From contig JALUZI010000101.1 in NCBI GenBank assembly GCA_027012045.1, positions 1 through 9,160 on the forward strand: a stretch of DNA of 9,160 nucleotides, given 5' to 3'. The first letter of the stretch is position 1, and every line of letters starts with the position of its first letter. This DNA comes from Desulfurococcales archaeon. GTDB lineage: Archaea; Thermoproteota; Thermoprotei_A; Sulfolobales; Acidilobaceae. Of this stretch, positions 1 to 5,943 are shown piece after piece. The notes beneath the pieces are model-generated. The model did not search any database. It was not told where the DNA came from and saw nothing but the letters and a program-made list of their open reading frames with translations. The translations under genes were made by a program, and so were the position numbers.

Positions 1-881
1 AGCTTGCCCCCGGACTTGAGCGTATGATGGAACTTTACCGTCGGCGTCGTTTTAGACCTTAACTCGTCTAGTTCTAGTTTATCGGGTTGGGATACCGTTA
101 TTATTGATATGTACTCTCCTCTCCTGAGTACGCGTGTAGGCGCTGACTCGCCTAGTGTTAAAAGGGACTCCATTTCCTGTTTGAGCTTACCTAGCTCCTT
201 CTCGATTTCATCCGGACTGGAGAATTTAGAGCTACTCCTGAACCTAACGTGGAATCTGTTAAGATCCAAGGAACGGGCCGCGATTTCGGCTAGTTCTAGC
301 CTCTTGTCATCACTTCTGATGTGCTCGCTGAAGGAGACGCCTCGGCCTGGGCTTATTAGAATGCTGTACATGCCGACTACGCGTACGTCTTTTGAAACGA
401 TTACCTGGTCTCTAGGTGAGAGTTTTTCTCTCACAACACTGACTAACAGCTTCTCTCCCTTACCGGGGCATCCTTCATCCTCGCTGTTCTTATGTTTGAG
501 CCGAGCAATTTCCCCTCCGGGAAGCAGTATCATACAGTCCCCGAGGCTTTCCCCCCACACTACTGTATTTATTCCATATCTCCCTCTCCTAACTACTGAA
601 TAGTGAAGCGTTTCCAGAATTGTTTCCTCAACGTTTTTACCATACTGCCACGGGTATCCTATTATTAGAAGCTCATCCCTCTTATCGGGTTCGGTTTTCA
701 CTGTGACATGTGGGGGGAGGTTGGTTGAAGGCCTGTTTATTCTCGACTGTAGAACTTCGCTGAGATCGGCTAGGATGTAGCCGTTCATAGCTAGGAGCGA
801 TGCTATTGCTGTCGCATATATGCCTCTCACTCTGACCCTGAGGGTTTGGCTATCTCCGCCTAGCGGCTCACTGTTGGATAA
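1..881 (-). CDS. FAU-1 family RNA-binding protein / ribonuclease E/G-like (partial, 3' end outside window)
   Basis: This frame is open from the left window edge up to a TGA at 891-893, with about 293 visible codons. The translation has the FAU-1 signature near its N-terminus (LRVRVRGIYATAI). Further on it reads VVGMYSILISPGRGVSFSEHI, and near the window edge TPTVKFHHTLKSGG. These resemble the remembered Pyrococcus FAU-1 protein (VRVRGIYSTAL, YAVLIPKP, VPTVEGHHQLKA), which binds AU-rich RNA and belongs with the RNase E/G-like S1 proteins. Family members are about 470 residues, so roughly the N-terminal 60% is present. The start is a problem. No ATG, GTG or TTG lies in frame before a GTG at 830, which falls inside the first conserved strand. 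A strong Shine-Dalgarno site at 885-893 instead points to a TTA codon at 879-881, where I place the boundary. The gene lies 81 bases after the UPF0147 stop and may be co-transcribed with it. Confidence 0.82.
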
Positions 882-884
882 GCT

Positions 885-893
885 GGATCACCC
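885..893 (-). promoter_or_regulatory. Shine-Dalgarno site of the FAU-1 gene
   Basis: The minus strand reads GGGTGATCC, a long match to the complement of the archaeal 16S rRNA 3' end (GGATCACC). It ends three bases before the in-frame TTA at 879-881. Measured from GGTGA, the spacing to TTA is 6 bases, which is the usual distance. The GTG at 830 is over 50 bases away. This supports a true start near 881 even though the codon there is non-canonical. Confidence 0.6.
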
Positions 894-962
894 TAGTCAA
901 GCCAGTAAACAGTATTAGTGTTTTGAGGGAATAATCCGTGGCTGATGAAGCTTTTTCAAGAT

Positions 963-1238
963 TTAGTCTTTTATTGTCTCGAGAACAGTAATCGCGTTCC
1001 AAATCCTAGTCCTAGCATGTATAGGCATATTAGGATCTTGGCTTACTTCCTCCAAGGCGCTCACAGCGTTAGCTGCCCTCACACCTGGAGAGAGGGTTGT
1101 ATCTCTAAGGTATTTTATAGCCTCCGAGGCGGCTCTCCTAATATTTCTAGGAATGTTGGCGTCATTCACTATTCCCATGAGAATGCTGAGTACATACCTT
1201 ATCTTGGCCTCATTGTCTGTTGGCGCAACGGCGGCCAT
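963..1238 (-). CDS. UPF0147 family small helical protein
   Basis: The 91-residue product has the pattern of the archaeal UPF0147 family. A short N-terminus is followed by LSILMGIVNDANIPRNIRRA, then a second helical section (SPGVRAANAVSALEEVSQDP) and a final helix (HARTRIWNAITVLETIK). It is at the normal family length of about 90 residues. It is predicted all-helical, HEAT-like and cytosolic, with no signal or membrane segment. I know of no established biochemical function. The ATG start is supported by a GGAGGTG Shine-Dalgarno site at 1248-1254, 9 bases upstream. The gene is divergent from the UPF0148 gene and lies upstream of FAU-1 on the same strand. Confidence 0.92.
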   Translation of the reverse strand: MAAVAPTDNEAKIRYVLSILMGIVNDANIPRNIRRAASEAIKYLRDTTLSPGVRAANAVSALEEVSQDPNMPIHARTRIWNAITVLETIKD

Positions 1239-1247
1239 AACTGTTCA

Positions 1248-1254
1248 CACCTCC
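1248..1254 (-). promoter_or_regulatory. Strong Shine-Dalgarno site of the UPF0147 gene
   Basis: GGAGGTG on the minus strand lies 9 bases before the ATG at 1238. It fixes the start of the UPF0147 protein. Confidence 0.8.
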
Positions 1255-1272
1255 ACGGAACTACGTGTCAGT

Positions 1273-1286
1273 GTTTATAGATATGT
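1273..1286 (-). promoter_or_regulatory. Putative TATA box for UPF0147 (and possibly FAU-1)
   Basis: The minus strand carries an AT-rich stretch containing CATATCTATAAACA. A start about 25 bases downstream would fall near 1253-1258, just ahead of the Shine-Dalgarno site, leaving a leader of 15-20 bases. The assignment rests on composition and spacing only. Confidence 0.45.
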
Positions 1287-1294
1287 CAAGCCCG

Positions 1295-1312
1295 AGATAT
1301 AATAATATAGCT
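1295..1312 (+). promoter_or_regulatory. Putative TATA box for the UPF0148 gene
   Basis: AGATATAATAATATAGCT lies about 25 bases before the candidate starts at 1327 and 1336. The expected transcript start (about 1325-1335) implies a leaderless or nearly leaderless mRNA if GTG 1327 is used. It faces away from the UPF0147 promoter, and the two occupy the same 88-base divergent spacer. Confidence 0.45.
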
Positions 1313-1326
1313 AAAATTATGGAGCG

Positions 1327-1734
1327 GTGGTAGCATTGGCGTCAAGTAGAGACGATCTTGTACGGAAGATGGCCAGGCTCATGCAGAGTGGGGCTGTGAT
1401 GCTCGAGCAAACCTGTCCCATCTGCGGCTCACCCCTCTTCAGGCTTCCCAACGGAGACATAGTATGCCCTATACACGGCAAGGTCCGGATTGTCGGGAGC
1501 GAGGAGGAGGCTTCCCTTGTTGAAGCTGAGGGTGTTTTAAAGGAACTTGTCGCGTACTCGGCTAAATCGATCAAGAGGCTAATCTCATCCGGATCAGGGC
1601 CGGAGGACATTGGCAGATGGCTCTACGTTATGGAGAAAGCATTGGAGGTAGCGGATAAAATAAAGGCTGAGTCTACCCCTGCTTCTCAGAGCGGACGAGC
1701 TCAGCGTAAGCCTCGGGGGAAAGCAGGGAGTTAA
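1327..1734 (+). CDS. UPF0148 family zinc-finger protein (Sjogren/scleroderma autoantigen p27-like)
   Basis: The product is 135 residues from the GTG at 1327, or 132 from the TTG at 1336. An N-terminal helix (VRKMARLMQSGAVMLEQ) leads into a zinc-binding knuckle with C30, C33, C47 and H50 (CPICGSPLFRLPNGDIVCPIH). This is the hallmark of the archaeal UPF0148 / autoantigen p27 family. A predicted helical segment follows (about 60-112). The last 20 residues are a polar, basic tail. The precise molecular role of the family is not established. The start is uncertain: GTG 1327 has only GGAG two bases upstream and would suit a leaderless mRNA, while TTG 1336 has GGTGG at 1326-1330 with a 5-base gap. 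The final 62 bases overlap the 3' end of convergent gcvH. Confidence 0.88.
   Translation: MVALASSRDDLVRKMARLMQSGAVMLEQTCPICGSPLFRLPNGDIVCPIHGKVRIVGSEEEASLVEAEGVLKELVAYSAKSIKRLISSGSGPEDIGRWLYVMEKALEVADKIKAESTPASQSGRAQRKPRGKAGS
1652..1665 (-). terminator. Putative T-rich terminator of the gcvTH operon, inside the opposing UPF0148 gene
   Basis: The minus strand reads CTTTATTTTATCCG starting 7 bases after the gcvH stop codon. The same 14 bases occur on the plus strand at 5914-5927 right after the TatD-family gene. Pyrimidine/T-rich runs after stop codons are typical archaeal terminators. Here the run lies within the sense codons of the UPF0148 protein. Confidence 0.45.
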
Positions 1735-2092
1735 CCTCGTCTGGCTTTGACAGTTTTATCTTGAAGATCCATCCGTCGCCGTATGGATCCTTGTTAACTG
1801 TGTCAGGCTCGTCTTCTAGGATCTCGTTTACTTCCACTATTTCTCCCGTGACTGGAGAGTATATCGGCGAAGTGTGTTTTACACTTTCAACCGTAGCGAC
1901 TTCCTCTCCCGCACTAACAGTTATACCTGTCTCTGGAAGCTCTACATAAGTTATGTCCTGTAGTTCTTTCTGGGCATAATCTGTTATTCCCACAGTTCCA
2001 GTGTCGCCTTCTATTTTTATCCATTCATGTGTCTTTGTGTAAAACCTGTCTCTGAGTATTATATAACCATCAACGTTTATCTCGTCTGCCAT
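1673..2092 (-). CDS. gcvH: Glycine cleavage system H protein (lipoyl carrier)
   Basis: This 139-residue protein carries the aminomethyl group on a lipoyl arm between the P, T and L components of the glycine cleavage system in the cytosol. The family pattern is clear: YTKTHEWIKIEGD (18-30), VGITDYAQKELQDITYVELP (34-53), and the lipoylation motif ESVKHTSPIYSPVTG with the acceptor lysine at K72. The C-terminus has DPYGDGWIFKIK and the usual LLSPEAYAELV ending. Length is normal. The ATG follows the gcvT stop with 12 bases between them, preceded by a weak GGGTTG. It is therefore probably translated from the gcvT mRNA. The 3' end overlaps UPF0148 on the opposite strand. Confidence 0.96.
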   Translation of the reverse strand: MADEINVDGYIILRDRFYTKTHEWIKIEGDTGTVGITDYAQKELQDITYVELPETGITVSAGEEVATVESVKHTSPIYSPVTGEIVEVNEILEDEPDTVNKDPYGDGWIFKIKLSKPDEVNSLLSPEAYAELVRSEKQG

Positions 2093-2104
2093 TAGATTTC
2101 AACC

Positions 2105-3208
2105 CTACTTTTTAATGAACGGGAAATCAACTATTTTAGCTTTAGCCCTCTTCCCCCGAATCTCCACCTCGACCTTCATCCCGAACAAGGCATGTGGGGG
2201 ATCCACGTATGCCTGACCTATACCCCTGTCTAATATCGGGCTATACGATCCGCTTGTTACTACTCCTACCTCAACGTTGGTTCCGGGAACGAAAATTTTG
2301 TATCCAGCCCTAGGGATACGCCTATCCTTCTTCCTGAACCTTATCCCTACTCTTACTTTCCTCGCACCTTTCTCCAGTGCTTCCCGCAGAGCACTACAGC
2401 CGACACAGTCATCCTTGTTGTAGTCGAAGACCAGCCAGTACCTGGCGTCTACAGGGGTCACGGTCTCATCAATGTCTTCTCCGGCTAGAACGAATCCTAT
2501 TTCCATCCTTAAACTATCCCTTGCACCTAGTCCACAGGGTTTCGCGCCTGACTCGACCAGCTTCCTGAATAAACCCTCTGCATTGCTGGGAGTTAGTATG
2601 AACTCGAAGCCGTCCTCCCCTGTCCACCCGCTTCTACTCGCTATCCACGTCTCGTAACCTGCGATAGTTACATTAGTCTTGAACGTTAAGGGCTTCAAAT
2701 CCACGAGCTCCTCTCCACCAATGCTTTCCAGCAGCTTAGATGCCTCTGGGCCTTGGAGAGCTATAAGCGAATACCTGAAAGTATAATCCTCAACAGAGAC
2801 TCCTGTAAACCCGAGTTTCTCTTTCCAACGCTCAAGCCATTCGAGATCCCTTGTCCTGTTAGGAGCATTCACCGCGAGCAGCCACATATTCTCATCTATC
2901 TTGTATGGCATAACGTCATCAATAATGCCTGCACTCTCGTTTAGAAGAGCGGTCGGCCCCGGCATCGTGCCAGGGTTTGCATTATCAACATTTTTCGGCA
3001 CCATCTTCGATAGAAACTCGCTGGCTCCTTCTCCCTTGACTATTATTCTACCCATATGCGTTAGGTCGAACACTCCCACAGCTTTCCTAACAGCCATGTG
3101 CTCGTCTTTCACGCTGGTATAGGATATGGGGGTTTCCCAGCCGCCGAATTCGCCCATCCGGGCTCCTAGTGAGATATGGAGGTTTCTGTGCGGGTGTTTT
3201 ATCACCAA
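2105..3208 (-). CDS. gcvT: Aminomethyltransferase (glycine cleavage system T protein)
   Basis: This 367-residue protein transfers the methylene group from H-protein-bound aminomethyl-lipoate to the folate-type C1 carrier (tetrahydrofolate, or an archaeal pterin) and releases ammonia. Visible family motifs are GEFGGWETPISY (19-30), VGVFDLTHMGRI (44-55), ESAGIIDDVMPY with the catalytic-region aspartates at 97-98, SRSGWTGEDGFE (191-202) and GLGARDSLRMEIG (227-239). A C-terminal GCV_T-type barrel follows (GYKIFVPGT, VTSGSYSPILDRGIGQAYV). Length is typical. The start is TTG 3208, with GGTG at 3216-3219 seven bases upstream. GTG at 3205 is the alternative. A TATA box at 3244-3251 suggests transcription separate from the upstream MBL gene. 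Genes for P-protein and dihydrolipoamide dehydrogenase are not in this window. Confidence 0.96.
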   Translation of the reverse strand: MVIKHPHRNLHISLGARMGEFGGWETPISYTSVKDEHMAVRKAVGVFDLTHMGRIIVKGEGASEFLSKMVPKNVDNANPGTMPGPTALLNESAGIIDDVMPYKIDENMWLLAVNAPNRTRDLEWLERWKEKLGFTGVSVEDYTFRYSLIALQGPEASKLLESIGGEELVDLKPLTFKTNVTIAGYETWIASRSGWTGEDGFEFILTPSNAEGLFRKLVESGAKPCGLGARDSLRMEIGFVLAGEDIDETVTPVDARYWLVFDYNKDDCVGCSALREALEKGARKVRVGIRFRKKDRRIPRAGYKIFVPGTNVEVGVVTSGSYSPILDRGIGQAYVDPPHALFGMKVEVEIRGKRAKAKIVDFPFIKK

Positions 3209-3243
3209 TCCAATGCACCAATTGAAATAAGTGTGACAACCGC

Positions 3244-3251
3244 GTATATAA
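3244..3251 (-). promoter_or_regulatory. Putative TATA box of the gcvT-gcvH operon
   Basis: TTATATAC on the minus strand lies about 38 bases before the TTG start of gcvT. A transcript start about 25 bases downstream (near 3222) leaves a short leader that still includes the GGTG ribosome site at 3216-3219. It lies just beyond the stop codon of the upstream MBL gene, in a 52-base spacer. Confidence 0.5.
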
Positions 3252-3260
3252 CGGCTAAAG

Positions 3261-4130
3261 CTAAACCTTCTCTACAATCCATGGATAAGACTCCCTGCGG
3301 ATCCTCACTACACCGAGGGTTTCAAGGTTTTTCAAGTAGCCTATTAGGCTTCTCGCGGCAACGTATCTCATGACTTCACTCAAGTTTTCATTGTATATCT
3401 TGTTCATCAAGTCGCGTATGCGAATTCCATTTTCTATGCTGGCAGCGGCTTTACACATTCTCTTGATTTTCGATGAAATTGTTTCAACTATGTATTTTGT
3501 AGCCGAGGCTCTGTCCAGTGGCTCGCCATGCCCGGGATAGGCTATAGACCAGTTAACAGACATGAGCTTGTAAAGTGATGATATATAGCTCAACGGGTCT
3601 ATTAGAGTGATATTCCATCCCGGAGCCATGTTGTCTCCCGTGAAGGCTTTTCCGTCAATGAAATAACATACGTGATCCTCACTGTGGCCTGGGCACTCAA
3701 TATAGGATACCTCTCCCTTGATGATAGGAGGGCAGTCTTCTAGTGGTATCGGGTTATTCTGTTCTTTTATGGCAACACTTATTGGCTTATACCTTCCAAT
3801 ATAGGCTTCAACTATGGGTTTCATCGCTTCCCAAGCTTCTCCCCCTTCTACTGCTAGAATTATATTCCTAACACGTTCCAGAGGCTTATCCGGATCCAAC
3901 AACTCCAAGGATTTCTTAGGTATACAAACATCCAAGTCCTTAGCTCCTGTAAGCCCAAAAGTGTGATCCCAATGCCAGTGCGTTATTAGTACATAATCAG
4001 GCCTATGAGAGTCATGCTTCAACGGTTCGGCCCCTGCATCTATCTGGTAAACAGTATTTCCTACTTTTACCACGTAGTGGTTGACGGGGTAGGTTATCGG
4101 CGGCTTCATTGTCTTGTATATATCGATCAA
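3261..4130 (-). CDS. MBL-fold metallo-hydrolase with C-terminal winged-helix-like tail (LACTB2-like)
   Basis: This 289-residue protein has the complete metallo-beta-lactamase metal site: H51-W-H53-W-D55-H56 (THWHWDH), H149 (CPGHSEDH), D166 (TGDNMAPGW) and H201 (YPGHGEP). After about residue 205, a helical tail containing IRDLMNKIYN and AARSLIGYLKNLETLGVVRI resembles the winged-helix end of LACTB2-type hydrolases. These act on thioester or RNA-type substrates; the actual substrate here is unknown. There is no signal peptide, so the protein is cytosolic. The TTG start at 4130 is supported by AAGGTG at 4139-4144 with 8-base spacing. ATG 4109 is a less likely alternative because it would remove the first strand. 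A TATA-like run at 4194-4204 could drive it. It lies upstream of gcvTH, but the intervening TATA box argues against an obligate operon. Confidence 0.88.
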   Translation of the reverse strand: MIDIYKTMKPPITYPVNHYVVKVGNTVYQIDAGAEPLKHDSHRPDYVLITHWHWDHTFGLTGAKDLDVCIPKKSLELLDPDKPLERVRNIILAVEGGEAWEAMKPIVEAYIGRYKPISVAIKEQNNPIPLEDCPPIIKGEVSYIECPGHSEDHVCYFIDGKAFTGDNMAPGWNITLIDPLSYISSLYKLMSVNWSIAYPGHGEPLDRASATKYIVETISSKIKRMCKAAASIENGIRIRDLMNKIYNENLSEVMRYVAARSLIGYLKNLETLGVVRIRRESYPWIVEKV

Positions 4131-4232
4131 ACTAGGGGCACCTTGAATGGTGTGTTTAGCTATGCTATTTCTAGATCTGGGCTTTGTAACGGTTAATATA
4201 TTATGTTTACCTTAATTTTCCTATTTCTTTTA

Positions 4233-4270
4233 TGGAAACAAGAAGAACAATTATCCACATAGTGGAAACA
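4233..4270. repeat. Direct repeat TGGAAACA with a small hairpin in the 4131-4398 spacer
   Basis: The largest gene-poor stretch (4131-4398) separates the divergent MBL and zinc-ribbon genes. It contains two exact copies of TGGAAACA at 4233-4240 and 4263-4270, 30 bases apart. A perfect 5-bp inverted repeat with a 3-base loop (TCCAC-ATA-GTGGA, 4254-4266) runs into the second copy. Otherwise the stretch holds AT-rich promoter-like sequence (4194-4204) and no recognisable RNA gene. An operator role is possible but the repeats are short enough to be chance. Confidence 0.3.
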
Positions 4271-4385
4271 GCCAATCTAGTATAACATCGTTCAGAAAGG
4301 ATTACAGAATGTTTTCCCCGGCAAAAACCCCAGTACCCTATTATTCCACGACACGGGACAACGTATTAACACTAGAATGCTTCAT

Positions 4386-4391
4386 GGAGGG
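4386..4391 (+). promoter_or_regulatory. Shine-Dalgarno site that sets the zinc-ribbon protein start
   Basis: GGAGGG lies 7 bases before the in-frame TTG at 4399. The upstream ATGs in the same frame (4309, 4384) have no comparable site, and 4384 overlaps this one. Confidence 0.65.
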
Positions 4392-4398
4392 AATCTTC

Positions 4399-4830
4399 TT
4401 GACCGGGGGAATACTAGTTGTATGCCGTAATTGCGGCTTTATATTCGACTATCAATACCTTGACGGGAGAAGCGCGGGGAAGAGGTATAACGGTCCTCCA
4501 CACGTGTCTAGGATAATAGACATTAACAAGACATGTCCTATATGCGGGGCACCTCTAACCCCACCAGATCCTTCCGATCCGAAGTCCGTTGTCGTCATAC
4601 CGACAAAAGTATTCAAAAACCTATACAAAATACTCGGGAAAAGAGAGGAAACAGAAAACGGCGGCTACAGAATTAGGCCCTTCTTCCTGTGCAAAAAAGA
4701 TGAAGACTGCTACACTGACTTTTTCAGGAAGTTCAACCAGGAAGACGGAAACGACGGCTTTGCCGCTCCAATAAACACCAGGCCGGGGCCTTTTGAAGGT
4801 GGAGATAGCGAGGCCACTGTTACAGCGTAA
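4399..4830 (+). CDS. Uncharacterised multi-cysteine zinc-ribbon protein
   Basis: From the TTG at 4399 the product is 143 residues. Two Cys-x2-Cys knuckles are present, C9/C12 (VVCRNCGFIFDY) and C46/C49 (KTCPICGAPL), together forming a classic four-cysteine zinc ribbon. A further pair, C98/C104 (FFLCKKDEDC), could be a second metal or disulfide site. Between them lies a basic segment (SVVVIPTKVFKNLYKILGKRE). The C-terminal 30 residues are polar, Gly/Pro/Asp-rich and probably disordered. No catalytic motif is visible. A nucleic-acid or protein-binding role is inferred from the fold only. The longer ATG start at 4309 would add 30 residues of unconvincing sequence. I do not recognise the family. 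The gene is divergent from the MBL gene and followed by a T-rich run at 4854-4867. Confidence 0.75.
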   Translation: MTGGILVVCRNCGFIFDYQYLDGRSAGKRYNGPPHVSRIIDINKTCPICGAPLTPPDPSDPKSVVVIPTKVFKNLYKILGKREETENGGYRIRPFFLCKKDEDCYTDFFRKFNQEDGNDGFAAPINTRPGPFEGGDSEATVTA

Positions 4831-4853
4831 AGACGGGAAAGCAGAATAATCAT

Positions 4854-4867
4854 CCTTTTATTCCCCC
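4854..4867 (+). terminator. Putative T/C-rich terminator after the zinc-ribbon gene
   Basis: CCTTTTATTCCCCC follows the TAA at 4828-4830 by 23 bases. It resembles the runs after the TatD, peroxiredoxin and gcvH stops. It could alternatively be part of the promoter of the next gene. Confidence 0.35.
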
Positions 4868-4899
4868 TAGTATTCAATAAGGGTCTATCCGGGCTCGTA

Positions 4900-5136
4900 A
4901 TGGAATACGTTATAGAAGCGATACTCGAGATATGCGAGAAACACAATTATACATCGTGCAAAGAGTTTAAAGAGCTTCTCGACGCACGTTTACCCTATAA
5001 CTTGTTTAATGTTAAACTAATTGATATAGCGAGAAAGATGCTAGAGGAATCCAAGTCAAAGGGGAATAAAGAAGATGCGAACGTTCTAGAAGGTTTAATC
5101 GGGGACTTGGAAGCTTCCATAGAGTATGATATCTGA
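4900..5136 (+). CDS. Small helical protein of unknown function upstream of TatD
   Basis: The product is 78 residues, charged, cytosolic and apparently all-helical. Segments include YVIEAILEICEKH (3-15), SCKEFKELLDARL (19-31), LIDIARKMLEESKSKG (40-55) and DANVLEGLIGDLEASIEYD (59-77). I do not recognise the family. The first half loosely resembles small helical bundle proteins. Coding status is supported by its place in a tight cluster, with its TGA only 9 bases before the TatD-family ATG. The ATG at 4900 has no good Shine-Dalgarno site. The AT-rich TATTCAATA at 4871-4879 lies about 25 bases upstream, so a leaderless mRNA is plausible. Confidence 0.7.
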   Translation: MEYVIEAILEICEKHNYTSCKEFKELLDARLPYNLFNVKLIDIARKMLEESKSKGNKEDANVLEGLIGDLEASIEYDI

Positions 5137-5137
5137 A

Positions 5138-5144
5138 GGGGTGG
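5138..5144 (+). promoter_or_regulatory. Shine-Dalgarno site before the TatD-family gene
   Basis: GGGGTGG directly follows the stop codon of the 78-residue gene. It is 1 base from ATG 5146 but 7 bases from the in-frame GTG at 5152. The spacing therefore favours the GTG as the real start, which would shorten the protein by two residues. Confidence 0.55.
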
Positions 5145-5145
5145 T

Positions 5146-5904
5146 ATGTCAGTGCATGATATAGTTGTTGACGCTCACTCTCACGTTTACCAATATAGTA
5201 GAGAGGAGCTAGAACAGCTCTTATCCTCTAAGCCTTCATTCCTCATAGTTGGTGTAGGAGAGGATTTCGACACTAGCAAAATGGTTGTAGAGCTTGCGGA
5301 GAAATATGAAGGCAGGATATACCCCTGTGTAGGGGTTCATCCCTGGAATATTGACGGGGGGACAGGGGAGGTTGACGATGTCCTATCTCTTGCCATGGCA
5401 GAACAGGTTGACTGCATCGGAGAAGTAGGACTGGACAAGAAGTTCGTCATAGAGACATTTGACAAGCAAGTACCGGTCTTCACCAGGTTCCTAGAGTATG
5501 CCAAGGAGAATAATATGGTTCTCAACATTCATGCGGCAGGCGCTTGGAGAGAGGTGTTTGACCTGCTGATTAAACACGATGTCAGCCGGGCTTTATTCCA
5601 CTGGTATACAGGTCCAATTGATCTTTTGAAGGATATTGAGTATTCTGGATATTACGTGTCGATTAATGCTGCTATAATTATACAGGAGAAGAGCAAGAGG
5701 ATAGCTGAGAAAGTTCCCTTGAACATTATGTTGTTGGAGAGCGATGGCCCCTATAATTATAGGGGGTTGAGGCTGAATTCTAGGTATATTCTAGAAGCAG
5801 CCGGGATTATCGGTTCGTTGAGGGGTCTTACCCAGGATGAGGTGATTAGGATTAGTAACGAGAATGCTATGTCTCTCTTTAACTTTAATACTGTTGTAAG
5901 TTAG
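5146..5904 (+). CDS. TatD-family metal-dependent hydrolase (putative DNase/phosphodiesterase)
   Basis: This 252-residue protein has the amidohydrolase TIM-barrel ligands of the TatD family: D9-A-H11-S-H13 (first metal motif), GVHPW with H65, GEVGLD with E93, NIHAAGA with H129, FHWYTG with H152, and LLESDGPY with D200. Length is near the usual 250-260. TatD enzymes are cytosolic metal-dependent nucleases acting on DNA ends, but many archaeal members are untested. The loop after GEVGLD is shorter in charged residues than the usual bacterial GLDY pattern (here GLDKKF), so the substrate may differ. The start is ATG 5146 or, on spacing grounds, GTG 5152. The gene lies 9 bases after the 78-residue gene and is probably co-transcribed and coupled with it. 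Confidence 0.88.
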   Translation: MSVHDIVVDAHSHVYQYSREELEQLLSSKPSFLIVGVGEDFDTSKMVVELAEKYEGRIYPCVGVHPWNIDGGTGEVDDVLSLAMAEQVDCIGEVGLDKKFVIETFDKQVPVFTRFLEYAKENNMVLNIHAAGAWREVFDLLIKHDVSRALFHWYTGPIDLLKDIEYSGYYVSINAAIIIQEKSKRIAEKVPLNIMLLESDGPYNYRGLRLNSRYILEAAGIIGSLRGLTQDEVIRISNENAMSLFNFNTVVS

Positions 5905-5927
5905 CTTTTTTAACTTTATTTTATCCG
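5898..5927 (+). terminator. Putative terminator after the TatD-family gene
   Basis: A 6-bp inverted repeat (AAGTTA at 5898-5903, TAACTT at 5911-5916) surrounds the TAG stop and a T run, and is followed by CTTTATTTTATCCG at 5914-5927. T-rich tails alone usually suffice in archaea. The weak stem may be incidental. Confidence 0.5.
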
Positions 5928-5943
5928 TTCATATATAGTAAAG

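Noticed and set aside
109..603. Plus-strand open frame of 164 codons
   Set aside because: It is antisense to the FAU-1 gene, has a serine/leucine-rich composition and lacks any recognisable motif.
940..960. Possible C/D-box sRNA element (CTGATGA)
   Set aside because: Only one box is present, overlapping a CTGA, with no partner boxes at proper spacing.
945..1280. Plus-strand open frame of 111 codons
   Set aside because: It is entirely antisense to the well-supported UPF0147 gene and has no ribosome site or family pattern.
1317..1610. Minus-strand open frame antisense to UPF0148
   Set aside because: The sense gene has a clear zinc knuckle; the antisense product has no recognisable features.
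4232..4285. Short 17-codon open frame (METRRTIIHIVETANLV) in the 4131-4398 spacer
   Set aside because: It has no Shine-Dalgarno site and is far too short to distinguish from chance.
4309..4398. N-terminal extension of the zinc-ribbon protein from ATG 4309
   Set aside because: No ribosome site precedes it, the extension is atypical, and a strong GGAGGG site points to TTG 4399.
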